A stretch of DNA of 64,000 nucleotides, taken from the NCBI RefSeq assembly GCF_945957525.1, contig NZ_CAMFLA010000003.1:124001-188000 (forward strand), read 5' to 3'. The notes under the pieces are model-generated. The model was not told where the DNA came from and ran no database searches. It saw only the letters and a program-made list of their open reading frames with translations. The position numbers and the translations under genes are program-made. Of the stretch, positions 53,356 through 62,143 are shown one piece after another. Numbering within the stretch: position 1 is the stretch's first letter; every line of letters starts with the position of its first letter. The DNA is from an uncultured Aquitalea sp. GTDB taxonomy: Bacteria; Pseudomonadota; Gammaproteobacteria; Burkholderiales; Chromobacteriaceae.

Positions 53356-55523
53356 GTCAAGTTGAGATAAAAACTTATTACAGTGCTGCCGAACTAGCCG
53401 CGAGGCAGCTTCCAGGGCTGCCAACTACTGAGCGTGGTATCCGGCTCGCAGCAGATAGAGAGGGGTGGGCTGCTCGGAGAAAATCTAAGGGAAAAGGAAA
53501 TGAATACGCTCTTAGCAGCCTGCCCTTGCCAGCCCAAAACGAACTCAAACAGCACCAAGCCAAGTCCCTACTCGCCGGAGCAACAAGTACTCCGGTAGCA
53601 ACAACACGCGAAAAACGCATTGCTCGCCGCGAAGAGCAACTGAACCTGACGCTGCATACCGTTGATCAGCTAACCGACGGTCAACGCGTTGTCGCCGAAG
53701 CGCGCTGCGCCCTGGTGTCGGAAGTGTTGAAGGTGGCCATGGTACTGGGCAAGAAAAAAGCCACGCTTCATGTCGCGGATGCCGCCAAGAACCGAGCCTT
53801 ACCGGAGCTGTTGCAGCAACTGGTGGACCGGGCCAATGCCAAGAGCAATGAAGACCGTGCCGTCAGCAGCCGCACGCTGTTCCGCTGGTGCAGCCTGTTC
53901 GAGTCCACCAGCAGTCCGATTGAGCGCCTGCGCCGCTTGGCTCCCCAGCAGCGCCAACCCGATATGACCCTTCCCTGGTGGATGGGTGAGTTTCTTGCCG
54001 CCTATCGCCGGCCGGGTAAGCCGCCGCTGGCTGAGGCATACCGGGATTTCCTGAAAAACCTGCCCGTTAATGAGGACATTCCCAGCGAGCACACGGTACG
54101 CCGCTCCCTTAAAAAGCTGCCGCCGGTAATGCTCTATCAAGGTCGCCATACAGGTGCGGCCTTGAAAGCAAAACTGCCTTTCATTCGGCGCGATTGGAGC
54201 CAGTTGCAGCCTGGGGATGTTTGGGTTGGCGATGGCCACGGCATGAAATGCACCGTGATCAATCCGGAGACCGGCAAGCCCCAGCAAATGGAGGTCTCGC
54301 TGGGTCTGGATGGCGCAAGCCGTCTGGCCGTGGGTTGGAGTATTTCCCTGTCCGAGAACGTCATTGCGGTATCCGACATGTTGCGTCACGGGATGACACG
54401 CTTTCCGCCACCGCTCATCTATTACAGCGACAACGGCGCTGGCGAGACCGGCAAGGTATTGGATGCACCGCTGACCGGGATTCTGCCGCGTATCGGCATT
54501 CACCACGAAACCGGTATCCCCGGCAATGCCCAGGGACGCGGCCTGATTGAACGGGCCTGGCAGACGATCACCATCCCGCTGGCCCGTAATTATCCGACAT
54601 TCCGAGGAAATGGCGCTGATCGCGACACGCTGCGTCTTGTGAATCGCGACGTCACACGCGCATTGAACGCTGCCAAGAATGCCCCAGAGGGGATCACAGT
54701 AGCCATCCCTCATGTGCCTAGTTTCGCCCAGTTCGTAGCAGATCTGGAGGCAGCGATTGCCGAGTACAACGACCGGCCACATAGCGAGCTGCCTAAGCGC
54801 GGTGGTGTGCATATGACACCGAGCGAGTACTACGCCGAGAAATGCCGCAAGGAAGACACCGTACTGTCGCCCTTGGAGCTGCAAGACCTGTTCCGCCCCA
54901 CCTTCATTCGTACCGCGCGCCGTGGCGAGGTGCAACTGTGGAACAACGTGTATTTCAGCCGGGAGCTAATGCTGGTGGATGGGCAGGAAGTGCAAGTGGG
55001 CGTGGATATCCATGATCCGGCAAACGTGGTGATCCGCACATTGGAAGGTCGATTTGTTTGCCTGGCCGAGGTGGACGGCAATAAGCGCGCAGCTTTCCCG
55101 GTGTCCATGCGCGACAAGCTGTTGCAAGAGCGCGTGAAGGGCCAAGTGAAACGGGCGCAAAACAAGATCGATCTAGCCGAGGCCACGCTTCGTCCCGCAC
55201 TGGCGCTGGCTGAGGGCGAAGTCCTGCCGGGCATCACCGGCAGAGATATCGCCGGGGCTTTCGAACGGATGCCGGTTGTACAGGAAGTTGCCGAAGCCGC
55301 GTTAACGGCCCCCACTGCAGTACGAACCGTTAACGGTGATGACTTTCAGGTGCCAACAGAACCTCAACAGCGCATTGAGCTGCACCGGGCATTGAGAGCA
55401 CAGGCAGAAGCTGGCGTGACACTCAGCGAGCGAGAGGGGAAATGGCTTACCAGCTATGCCAAGAGCCATGAGTACAAGGTCATGACAAAGAAATTCGCCG
55501 ATGCGGTCGAGGCATCGGCGTAA
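53352..55523 (+). CDS. MuA-like DDE transposase
   Basis: 723 residues. The N-terminal Mu-type DNA-binding domain (about 5-70) has YYSAAELAARQLPGLPTTERGIRLAADREGWAARRKSKGKGNEYALSSLP. The catalytic core has D294 (WVGDGHGMK), D360 (YYSDNGAGE) and E400 (GRGLIERAW). A C-terminal Mu_transpos_C barrel (about 500-560, ELMLVDGQEVQVGVDIHDPANVVIRTLEGRF) and tail follow. It cuts and joins the phage ends during replicative transposition. Start overlaps the preceding gene by 4 nt. Confidence 0.95.
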   Translation: MSQVEIKTYYSAAELAARQLPGLPTTERGIRLAADREGWAARRKSKGKGNEYALSSLPLPAQNELKQHQAKSLLAGATSTPVATTREKRIARREEQLNLTLHTVDQLTDGQRVVAEARCALVSEVLKVAMVLGKKKATLHVADAAKNRALPELLQQLVDRANAKSNEDRAVSSRTLFRWCSLFESTSSPIERLRRLAPQQRQPDMTLPWWMGEFLAAYRRPGKPPLAEAYRDFLKNLPVNEDIPSEHTVRRSLKKLPPVMLYQGRHTGAALKAKLPFIRRDWSQLQPGDVWVGDGHGMKCTVINPETGKPQQMEVSLGLDGASRLAVGWSISLSENVIAVSDMLRHGMTRFPPPLIYYSDNGAGETGKVLDAPLTGILPRIGIHHETGIPGNAQGRGLIERAWQTITIPLARNYPTFRGNGADRDTLRLVNRDVTRALNAAKNAPEGITVAIPHVPSFAQFVADLEAAIAEYNDRPHSELPKRGGVHMTPSEYYAEKCRKEDTVLSPLELQDLFRPTFIRTARRGEVQLWNNVYFSRELMLVDGQEVQVGVDIHDPANVVIRTLEGRFVCLAEVDGNKRAAFPVSMRDKLLQERVKGQVKRAQNKIDLAEATLRPALALAEGEVLPGITGRDIAGAFERMPVVQEVAEAALTAPTAVRTVNGDDFQVPTEPQQRIELHRALRAQAEAGVTLSEREGKWLTSYAKSHEYKVMTKKFADAVEASA

Positions 55524-55555
55524 CTAAAACACTTATCTGAAAGGGATTCTCAGAC

Positions 55556-56293
55556 ATGAGCGAACAATTCGTCAATCGCATTGCACCGATTGCCAATCTT
55601 GATCTGGTCGCAGTGGTCATGGAAAAGCTGGTTAACCGCCAGGACGGGTTGCCCGGCTTTGCGGTGTACTACGGTCCGTCCGGCTGGGGCAAAACGACCG
55701 CGACGGTAGCCGTGGCCAATCGCAGCCGCGCCTACTACGTCCAGATGCGCAGTGCCTGGAACCGCAAGACGCTGCTGGAAAAAATCCTGTTCGAGATGGG
55801 TATCAAGCCGACCGGGACTATCCCTGATTTGCTGGACCAGATATCCGAACAACTGGCGGCCAGCCGTCGCCCGCTGATTCTGGATGAGTTCGATTATGCC
55901 GCCTCCAAAGACGGGATGATTGAGCTGGTGCGCGACATCTATGAAGGCAGTCAGTCCAGCCTGTTGCTGGTGGGTGAGGAAATGCTGCCGAACAAGCTGA
56001 AACGCCACGAACGCTTCCATGGTCGAGTGCTGTCCTGGCTGCCTGCTGCCCCTGTCTGCCTGGATGATGCGCGCAAATTGGCTGCGATCTACTGCCCGGA
56101 TATCACTTTGGCCGACGATCTGTTGTCGCACCTGGTCACGCTGAGCCATGGCTCGGTGCGTCGGGTATCGGTCAACCTGGTCAACGTCTACGACGCAGCC
56201 CTGATTGAAGGCTGGGATCAGGTGGACCGCTCAGCTTGGGGCGATCGCCCGCTGTATACCGGTGATGCACCGAAGCGCCGGGGGACGATCTGA
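55556..56293 (+). CDS. MuB-like transposition ATPase
   Basis: 245 residues of the AAA_22-type ATPases found in transposable phages. Walker A is YYGPSGWGKTTATVAVA (about 39) and Walker B RRPLILDEFDYAA (about 102). It is shorter than Mu MuB and lacks its N-terminal HTH. MuB binds target DNA and activates MuA. A GAAAGG site precedes the ATG, and the next gene starts in its stop codon (TGATG). Confidence 0.92.
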   Translation: MSEQFVNRIAPIANLDLVAVVMEKLVNRQDGLPGFAVYYGPSGWGKTTATVAVANRSRAYYVQMRSAWNRKTLLEKILFEMGIKPTGTIPDLLDQISEQLAASRRPLILDEFDYAASKDGMIELVRDIYEGSQSSLLLVGEEMLPNKLKRHERFHGRVLSWLPAAPVCLDDARKLAAIYCPDITLADDLLSHLVTLSHGSVRRVSVNLVNVYDAALIEGWDQVDRSAWGDRPLYTGDAPKRRGTI

Positions 56294-56913
56294 TGACTCG
56301 CACCGCACGTCGTACCAAACCGATGGAGAGCGCTGGTGGGCGCGGAACATTCCAGCGCATCTGGGAAGCCATTCGTACTCGTCGTGAAGATTTCACTGCT
56401 TTCCTGATCCATAGCGATTCGATGGCTACGCTGGGGGCCATTCAGCACTACGTCAATGCACTGGTAAAGGGAGGCTATGTCGAGCGCATCAATACCCGCA
56501 CCAAGTGCAACGACCAGCAGCATTTCCGTCTGATCCGTGACTGCGGCATCGAATACCCGCGCCTTAACTCCAAAGGCGAGCCCATTCAGCGAGATCTGTG
56601 TACCGAAGCGCTATGGAGAACGATGCGCATCGTCGGTGGTGAGTTCTCTACACGTGAGCTGGCAGAACAGGCCAGCACGCCAGAACGTGTCATCGCCCAT
56701 ACCACTGCGAGCGTGTACATCGGGCAACTGGTCAAGGCGGGATACGTGGTCAAGGTCAAAGCCGCCGGAAAGAAAGCCCCCCCGCGCTATCGCTTCGAGT
56801 CTCAGCGTTATTCCGGTCCGCGTCCGCCGGTCGTCGGCCGCAACACCTACGTGTACGACCCGAACCTGGACAAGGTGGTGTGGCAAGAGGAGATGAACCA
56901 TGACGACCTTTGA
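56293..56913 (+). CDS. Prophage early protein with two winged-helix-like parts
   Basis: 206 residues. TFQRIWEAIRTRREDFTAFLIHSDSMATLGAIQHYVNALVKGGYVERI and ALWRTMRIVGGEFSTRELAEQASTPERVIAHTTASVYIGQLVKAGYVVKV look like paired winged-helix units. It overlaps the ATPase gene by one base and the next gene by 14 nt. Function unknown; a DNA-binding role in early development is likely. Confidence 0.75.
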   Translation: MTRTARRTKPMESAGGRGTFQRIWEAIRTRREDFTAFLIHSDSMATLGAIQHYVNALVKGGYVERINTRTKCNDQQHFRLIRDCGIEYPRLNSKGEPIQRDLCTEALWRTMRIVGGEFSTRELAEQASTPERVIAHTTASVYIGQLVKAGYVVKVKAAGKKAPPRYRFESQRYSGPRPPVVGRNTYVYDPNLDKVVWQEEMNHDDL

Positions 56914-57223
56914 ACCGCACTGGCTCTCCCTGCTGCGTACCGAAGCCGAGCGGACCAGCATGCGCGCCGTAGCCAGTCGCTTGGGATACAGCGCCACCAC
57001 CATCAGCCTTGTATTGGCTGGAAAGTATCCGGGCAAGACGGACCGTATTGCCAAGGCTTCGCTGGCGCTGCTGGATTTAGTTGTGTGCCCACATGCCCGC
57101 AAAACCATGACACAGGCTGAGTGCCGATCCCTTGCTTGTGGTGCAGCACCTACCCACCACCCGATGAAACTGAGCCACTGGCGTGCCTGCCAGCGCTGTC
57201 CGAACCGCCCGAAAGGAGACTGA
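56900..57223 (+). CDS. Small prophage HTH/cysteine-rich protein
   Basis: 107 residues. An HTH-like start (TSMRAVASRLGYSATTISLVLAGKYPGKTDRIAKASLALL) is followed by cysteines in VVCPHARKTMTQAECRSLACGA and WRACQRCPNRP that may bind zinc. It is common in early regions of transposable phages; no name assigned. Confidence 0.75.
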   Translation: MTTFEPHWLSLLRTEAERTSMRAVASRLGYSATTISLVLAGKYPGKTDRIAKASLALLDLVVCPHARKTMTQAECRSLACGAAPTHHPMKLSHWRACQRCPNRPKGD

Positions 57224-57224
57224 G

Positions 57225-57533
57225 ATGCTTGCTGTTCAGATCCACTCCACAGCCCAACGCCAAGCTGTTAACGAGGTCATGCTGGCAAGCGCGTTGCGCT
57301 TGACTAGCGCTATCGAGCAGCTGGTTGAACGGGGATTTACCGTCATCAAGGTTGATTTCACCCCGGCTCGACCAACCATCACGGTGCGCAATGATGCCCA
57401 CTGCCACGCCATGGTCGAGTCTGGTGATGCTGTCTATTACTCGTTCGGCAAGCGCGACTACTTTGGTCCGTACAAGGTTGGCCAGTTCCAGTGCGGCGGA
57501 TGCCGTGTGATCTGGGTTGAGTTCGGGTGCTGA
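57225..57533 (+). CDS. Prophage protein, unknown
   Basis: 102 residues, start ATG 57225 with AAGGAG upstream. A helical N-terminal half (LASALRLTSAIEQLVERGFTVIKVDFTPARPTITV) and a beta-rich end with two close cysteines (GQFQCGGCRVIWVEFGC). No family recognised. Confidence 0.7.
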   Translation: MLAVQIHSTAQRQAVNEVMLASALRLTSAIEQLVERGFTVIKVDFTPARPTITVRNDAHCHAMVESGDAVYYSFGKRDYFGPYKVGQFQCGGCRVIWVEFGC

Positions 57534-57539
57534 GGCTGC

Positions 57540-57902
57540 ATGGCACAAGACATGGAGCTGGATGCCACGACCAAGAAAAAGCTGGCCGATGAGGTGGTAT
57601 TGCTGATGTTGATGGGGATGAACCGGTTGGAAGCCCGGCGCATCGTGTGGAACGACTACCTGGACGAACTGGCTACCTACGCCACCTCAGCATCACCGGC
57701 CGAGCCGGAACCGGCACAGCCAGCGCCGGTCCCGCTGGATACGCCAAAGCCGGAGCCGCCTACGGTGACAAAACCGGCGCAAATGCTATCGCGACAGCGC
57801 TTCTGGCGCGCAGCTGACGAGGTAGTCATGACACCAGAGCAGCTGCAGAGAAACCGGGCCGAACTGGCCAAAGTGAAACAACTAGTAGGACTGAGGAAAT
57901 GA
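57540..57902 (+). CDS. Prophage protein with proline-rich linker
   Basis: 120 residues. An N-terminal helical unit (TKKKLADEVVLLMLMGMNRLEARRIVWNDYLDELATYA), a Pro/Glu-rich middle and a charged helical end (FWRAADEVVMTPEQLQRNRAELAKVKQLVGLRK). Unknown function. Confidence 0.7.
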   Translation: MAQDMELDATTKKKLADEVVLLMLMGMNRLEARRIVWNDYLDELATYATSASPAEPEPAQPAPVPLDTPKPEPPTVTKPAQMLSRQRFWRAADEVVMTPEQLQRNRAELAKVKQLVGLRK

Positions 57903-57904
57903 CC

Positions 57905-58516
57905 ATGAACGCCATACCGCAAGGATACAAGCAGGACGCCAAGGGCCGTCTGATTCCCGTCGAAACCATCAAGCCTATCGACATGGCGCGTGACCAGTTG
58001 GTCGGCGAGATAGTGAAGAAGGCCCAAGCCGTCAACAAGGTGCTAGCCGACTTCAAGACGGCCGTATTTGCCGACATTGGTGCCTTCATCGAACTGTCGG
58101 CAGAGCGTTACGACGCCAAGCTTGGCGGGGCCAAGGGCAACGTCACCCTGGTGAGCTTCGACGGCAGTTACAAGGTACAGCGCGCCATTCAGGACACGCT
58201 GACCTTCGACGAGGGGTTGCAGGCGGCAAAGGCTCTGATCGACGAGTGCGTACATGAATGGACAGAAGGCGCACGTAGCGAGATTCGCGCACTGATTAAT
58301 GACGCATTCGACGTCGACAAGTCCGGCAACATCAGCACCGGCCGCATCCTGTCCCTGCGCCGCCTTGATATCCAGGACGAGAAGTGGCAACGCGCGATGG
58401 CTGCACTGAGCGACTCGGTTCGTGTGCAGTGCTCCAAGAGCTACATCCGCGTGTACGAGCGTGTCGGTGATACCGACCAGTACATCGCAATTCCTCTTGA
58501 TATCGCTGGAGTGTGA
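57905..58516 (+). CDS. DUF3164 family prophage protein
   Basis: 203 residues. IPQGYKQDAKGRLIPVETIKPIDMARDQLVGEIVKKA and FDGSYKVQRAIQDTLTFDEGLQAAKALIDECVHEW match DUF3164, a family found in the early region of Mu-like phages. The ATG at 57905 has a better spaced GAGG than the one at 57899. Role unknown. Confidence 0.85.
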   Translation: MNAIPQGYKQDAKGRLIPVETIKPIDMARDQLVGEIVKKAQAVNKVLADFKTAVFADIGAFIELSAERYDAKLGGAKGNVTLVSFDGSYKVQRAIQDTLTFDEGLQAAKALIDECVHEWTEGARSEIRALINDAFDVDKSGNISTGRILSLRRLDIQDEKWQRAMAALSDSVRVQCSKSYIRVYERVGDTDQYIAIPLDIAGV

Positions 58517-58517
58517 G

Positions 58518-58964
58518 ATGGCCGACCGTAACGACATTCTCGTGCAGTGCACCCGGTGCCGGAACAAGCACCAAGAATCAGAGCGCATTGCACTGCCGTC
58601 AGAGCTTGGCCACAAGTTGGTTTGTCCGCGTTGTGGCTGCAGAAACTACTACGACATGACGCCGCAAGTCGCCTGGTGCTGGGCCTCTGGGCTGATTGAG
58701 ATGGGCACCGAGGAGCAGGTGCCCGAGGGTGGGATCATCATCGTGCGCGGCCCCAAGGCCTTCCTGAAGGGCGAGTTGTTAGTTGCTGCCCGGCATGGCT
58801 GGGAGCGCGACCAGTTGCTGGTGCCAGGTGTACCCGAGGCGGCAAATCAGCGTGAGGCCGCTGAAGCGCTGGACAAGTTTCTGGCATGGCGTGGCAAGAG
58901 CAATGGCCGGCGCGGGAGCAATGGCGTGATTTATAGCCAGCCAGGCAAGCCGATGGATTGCTGA
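58518..58964 (+). CDS. Prophage zinc-ribbon protein, unknown
   Basis: 148 residues. Two CxxC pairs (CTRCRNKHQESER and CPRCGCRNYYDMTPQ) form a zinc ribbon at the N-terminus, followed by a mixed region and a basic tail (WRGKSNGRRGSNG). The start MADRND at 58518 immediately follows the DUF3164 stop. Confidence 0.75.
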   Translation: MADRNDILVQCTRCRNKHQESERIALPSELGHKLVCPRCGCRNYYDMTPQVAWCWASGLIEMGTEEQVPEGGIIIVRGPKAFLKGELLVAARHGWERDQLLVPGVPEAANQREAAEALDKFLAWRGKSNGRRGSNGVIYSQPGKPMDC

Positions 58965-59067
58965 CATGGGTCAGCCAATCGTTGGCAACTGGAAACTTCT
59001 AATCCGCAACCTCAGAACCAGAAACATTCCAAAGCATTCGATTTTTTACCTGCTCAAGGAGCAAAGC

Positions 59068-59358
59068 ATGACCAAGCAAGAACTGATCGACAGCATCACT
59101 GAAGCCATGAAAATCCGCTACGACCGCGCAGTAAGCAAGGCAGACGTCTCTGCATTCCTAGACTCTTTGAGCGATGTAGCCACCGTGAGCCTAAAGGCCG
59201 GAGAGGACGTAATGCTACCAGGTCTCGGCAAATTGGTAGTGAAGGAAAAGGCAGCGCGTGCTGGCCGTAACCCGCAGACCGGCGAAACGATCCAGATCGC
59301 AGCTAAACGGGTGGCTGCATTCAGCCCTACCAAGGCGCTGAAAGACGCGCTGGAGTAA
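59068..59358 (+). CDS. Phage-encoded HU-family protein
   Basis: 96 residues: MTKQELIDSITEAMKIRYDRAVSKADVSAFLDSLSDVATVSLKAGEDVMLPGLGKLVVKEKAARAGRNPQTGETIQIAAKRVAAFSPTKALKDALE. It has the HU fold with the GRNPQTGE arm and is only moderately similar to the host HU at 51008-51292. AAGGAG precedes the ATG. Mu needs host HU or IHF for transposition, so carrying its own copy may free this phage from the host. Confidence 0.92.
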   Translation: MTKQELIDSITEAMKIRYDRAVSKADVSAFLDSLSDVATVSLKAGEDVMLPGLGKLVVKEKAARAGRNPQTGETIQIAAKRVAAFSPTKALKDALE

Positions 59359-59434
59359 CCAGTGCGAAACCGCCGAGAGGCGGTCTGCCAGGCGTGGTTG
59401 CCTGGTACTGATGAGCAGCCAAAGGACACAACAC

Positions 59435-59683
59435 ATGCAAACCTTCGATCCCGAAGTCATTGAATTTACCGCGCAGCTTCAGCGCTGGCACGAGTCACGC
59501 GTTGCCAACTTGAAGCTGCTCCTGGACAACCCGACTGCGGAACTGAAGATCGGCAGCGTGACCGTTGAAAGTGATAGTGATCTCGCAAAAGGCCTCCGTA
59601 TCGGCGTAAGCCTGGCGCTGGACCAACTGGGGAAGCTCCCTTTCAGCGTTACGCCCTGCACCGAGGAAGAGGAAGACGAGTGA
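59435..59683 (+). CDS. Small acidic prophage protein
   Basis: 82 residues with start ATG 59435 and AAAGGA upstream. The mature part has a helical start (VIEFTAQLQRWHESRVANLKLLLD) and an acidic end (EEEEDE). It overlaps the next gene by one base (TGATG). Unknown function. Confidence 0.7.
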   Translation: MQTFDPEVIEFTAQLQRWHESRVANLKLLLDNPTAELKIGSVTVESDSDLAKGLRIGVSLALDQLGKLPFSVTPCTEEEEDE

Positions 59684-60129
59684 TGGATCAGAAAACCACG
59701 ATGAAGCTGACAAAAGAGCAAAAGCAGGAACTGATCAACAAGCTGTCTATACCGTGGGGTCGGGTAAGCCTCCTGTGTGATGGCCACAAAGTGGACCTGG
59801 TCGTGAAGCTTTGCAAAGGCATGCGCTATCGCGTGGCCACGTATGTGGATGGTCGCTGGGAGGGTAAGTGGATGCTGGGTAGTGAGGCATATCCCGAACA
59901 GAAATTCTTGAACAAGCAAGTACGCCCAGCTTGCAAAAAGAAAGATAAGGAGGCCATGGAGAAGGCGGTCGGCAAGCGCTACTTCAAAAAAATGTGTGCT
60001 GAAGAGCCTTACTGGACCAAGACCATCACGGTTTACGACATCTCGTGGGCAAGCGGCCGATCCGCCATCAACCACCTGTGCAAGGTCTGCGACTCCATCC
60101 AGATCAAACCCGAAGAAGCCACCGCCTAG
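59683..60129 (+). CDS. Prophage protein, unknown
   Basis: 148 residues. A basic N-terminal helix, then a beta-rich middle (GRVSLLCDGHKVDLVVKLCKGMRYRVATYVDGRWEGKWML) and cysteines near 85, 106 and in LCKVCDS. It resembles a family of proteins found before gemA in transposable phages but I cannot name it. Confidence 0.72.
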   Translation: MDQKTTMKLTKEQKQELINKLSIPWGRVSLLCDGHKVDLVVKLCKGMRYRVATYVDGRWEGKWMLGSEAYPEQKFLNKQVRPACKKKDKEAMEKAVGKRYFKKMCAEEPYWTKTITVYDISWASGRSAINHLCKVCDSIQIKPEEATA

Positions 60130-60196
60130 AACCCGGTGTCAAACCGGCCACTGTTTAAAGCAGCCGGTTCCGCAACGCGTTTTAACGGAGTGACAA

Positions 60197-60607
60197 ATGA
60201 GCCGCAATCCTGCCCTAGCCAAGATTCACATCGCAAAGAAAGAGCTGGCAATGGACGACGATACCTATCGCGCCATGCTGCAGAGCATTGCCGGTGTGTC
60301 GACGAGCAAAGACTTGACCGATGCCGGTGTGGCCAAGCTGCTAGCACACCTGCAGCGTTGCGGATGGAAGCCGAAAATCACCACTAAGGCCGGAAAGAAA
60401 CCCAGTGTAGGCAGAGGCCGCAAGGCACTGGTCGGCAAGGTTGAGGCACTGCTCGCCGAGGCCAAGCGCCCATGGAACTACGCCGATGCGATGGCCAAGC
60501 GCATGTTCGGTGTGGACAAGACGGATTGGCTGGAGGCTGAGCAACTGGTGAAGCTGGTGGCGGCACTGACCTATGACGCAAAACGACACGGGAGGGACCT
60601 GGGATGA
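60197..60607 (+). CDS. gemA: GemA-like protein (Mu gp16)
   Basis: 136 residues. MSRNPALAKIHIAKKELAMDDDTYRAMLQSIAGVSTSKDLTDAGVAKLLAHLQRCGWKPK and YADAMAKRMFGVDKTDWLEAEQLVKLVAALTYDAKRHGR are the GemA/gp16 (DUF1018) signature. In Mu it changes host gene expression and DNA topology. It overlaps mor by 4 nt. Confidence 0.9.
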   Translation: MSRNPALAKIHIAKKELAMDDDTYRAMLQSIAGVSTSKDLTDAGVAKLLAHLQRCGWKPKITTKAGKKPSVGRGRKALVGKVEALLAEAKRPWNYADAMAKRMFGVDKTDWLEAEQLVKLVAALTYDAKRHGRDLG

Positions 60608-61035
60608 AACTGGAAGACGTGCAGCACCTGTTGCCGGAGATGGCGCAACTGATTGCTGACCTGATCGGCCTCCCCAAAGCACTGAAACTGATTGAGGCTT
60701 GGGGCGGCACGACGTTCCCGATTTCAAAAAACAAGCGCCGCGACGGGCAGATCCGCTATGAGGCGCTAGCGGAGGTGGTAGGCGTTGATGCGGCAAATGT
60801 CCTGACCCGTCACTTCGGCGGGGAGGTTTTGTCGATTCCCCGCTGTGCGGTGGCGATGCGAGAGGTGCGTGACCGCATGATGCGCTCAGAGTTTGACAAG
60901 GAAACTCGTGAACACCCTGCTAGCCACGCTGTCAATCTGCTGGCCAGACGGTATCAGATGACAGAGCGAAATGTGTGGATGGTACTGAAGAAGGCTGACC
61001 AAGTTAGCGAGACACGCCAAGAGGTCCTGTTTTAA
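60604..61035 (+). CDS. mor: Mor-family middle transcription activator
   Basis: 143 residues of the Mor/C family. IADLIGLPKALKLIEAWGGTTFPISKN, the alpha helices of the dimer unit, and NLLARRYQMTERNVWMVLKKAD, the HTH, are typical. It activates middle or late phage transcription. Confidence 0.92.
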   Translation: MKLEDVQHLLPEMAQLIADLIGLPKALKLIEAWGGTTFPISKNKRRDGQIRYEALAEVVGVDAANVLTRHFGGEVLSIPRCAVAMREVRDRMMRSEFDKETREHPASHAVNLLARRYQMTERNVWMVLKKADQVSETRQEVLF

Positions 61036-61068
61036 CATCCGGCATTGAATAAATTGCGAGGAATGAAA

Positions 61069-61428
61069 ATGAGGAAATTTATGCAGATTGCGGCCTTTAC
61101 ACTTATCGCGGTAGTTTCAACTACGGCTAGCGCTGCAACTGAAGCTGTAATGAAACAAGAAGCAATGCGAGGCGACTACCAATCACAACGAAATTTAGCC
61201 TATAGCTATGCAACAGGCTGGGGGACTCCTCAGTCGCCAAATTATGTTCCTAAAAAGCCCGTGGATGCCTGTGCGTGGTATCGCGTTATTGCGACTTCGA
61301 CTAACCCCAAGGTGCAGTCCGCAGATTATTCGAATGAGTGGACGTACTGCAGCAAACTTAGCCCCGATCAAAGTGAATCAGCTTGGATCTTGGCAAAACG
61401 TCTTATTAAACAAATTCCGGCAAAGTAG
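61069..61428 (+). CDS. Exported Sel1-like-repeat protein, probable cargo gene
   Basis: 119 residues with a signal peptide (MRKFMQIAAFTLIAVVSTTASAA). QSQRNLAYSYATGWGTPQS and ACAWYRVIAT resemble a single Sel1-type repeat. Its DNA is clearly richer in A and T than the genes around it, and it has its own terminator. This suggests a moron gene acquired by the phage. GAGG precedes ATG 61069 at 7 nt; an upstream ATG at 61063 is too close to it. Confidence 0.78.
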   Translation: MRKFMQIAAFTLIAVVSTTASAATEAVMKQEAMRGDYQSQRNLAYSYATGWGTPQSPNYVPKKPVDACAWYRVIATSTNPKVQSADYSNEWTYCSKLSPDQSESAWILAKRLIKQIPAK

Positions 61429-61450
61429 TAACTAACTGAAGCCCATCACA

Positions 61451-61472
61451 GCGCCCCGCAAGGGGCGTTTTC
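61451..61472 (+). terminator. Intrinsic terminator after the cargo-like gene
   Basis: CGCCCC-GCAA-GGGGCG followed by TTTTCTT, 20 nt after the stop. Confidence 0.9.
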
Positions 61473-61508
61473 TTATTCTGGCGGTGTTCCAATCAACAGG
61501 ATGCCGCC

Positions 61509-61916
61509 ATGGCCAGTCGCCGAATCGAAGACCTTCACCCCGACCTGCAACCGCTGGCCACCGCCTTCATGCGGCGATGCCAGGATGCCGGGGTTGACCC
61601 GCTTATCACCTGCACATATCGCTCCGGACAGGAGCAAGACGAACTGTACGCGCAAGGGCGCACCAAGCCCGGCCCCCGTGTGACCAATGCCCGTGCTGGG
61701 CTGTCGGCACACAACGTCACCATTCAGGGCAAACCGGCCGCCCGTGCCTTCGATGTGGTACCGATGGTGGGTGGTAAGCCGCAGTGGGATGTCAGCCACC
61801 CTCATTGGCAAACCATGGGCAAGATCGGCATGGAGCTGGGGTTGAACTGGTATGGCCGCCCCAATGCACCATTCCGTGAGTTCCCGCACTTCGAACTGGC
61901 CAAGGGGTATCAGTAA
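61509..61916 (+). CDS. M15-family peptidase, phage endolysin
   Basis: 135 residues of the peptidase M15C (L-Ala-D-Glu or D-Ala-D-Ala peptidase) type. DPLITCTYRSGQEQDELYAQGRT, SAHN with metal-binding His, ARAFDVVP with Asp, and FPHFEL with His make up the zinc site. No signal peptide, so it depends on a holin-like neighbour. Start of the lysis block. Confidence 0.88.
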   Translation: MASRRIEDLHPDLQPLATAFMRRCQDAGVDPLITCTYRSGQEQDELYAQGRTKPGPRVTNARAGLSAHNVTIQGKPAARAFDVVPMVGGKPQWDVSHPHWQTMGKIGMELGLNWYGRPNAPFREFPHFELAKGYQ

Positions 61917-62143
61917 TGCGCCTGGCCGATCTGATCTCCAACCCTGACACCGGGCGCATGAGCCACACCAAGCTGTGGGCCAATGTGGCCTGCGCCACGG
62001 CGACCGGCATGTTTGTGTATCAGGGCGTGAAAAACACTCTCACAACCGACACTTGGCTGATCTACCTCGGCCTGGTCGGTGGCTACGCCGCCGCCCTGCG
62101 CCTGATCGCCGCCTGGCGTGGCAAGGGGGCGGGCAATGCTTAA
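61916..62143 (+). CDS. Small membrane protein of the lysis block (holin-like)
   Basis: 75 residues. WANVACATATGMFVYQGV and WLIYLGLVGGYAAALRLIAAW give two membrane helices. LADLISNPDTGRMSHTKLWAN is the start of the DUF2644-like family of transposable phages. Position between endolysin and spanin genes suggests a holin role. Overlaps the endolysin stop (TAATG). Confidence 0.82.
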   Translation: MRLADLISNPDTGRMSHTKLWANVACATATGMFVYQGVKNTLTTDTWLIYLGLVGGYAAALRLIAAWRGKGAGNA

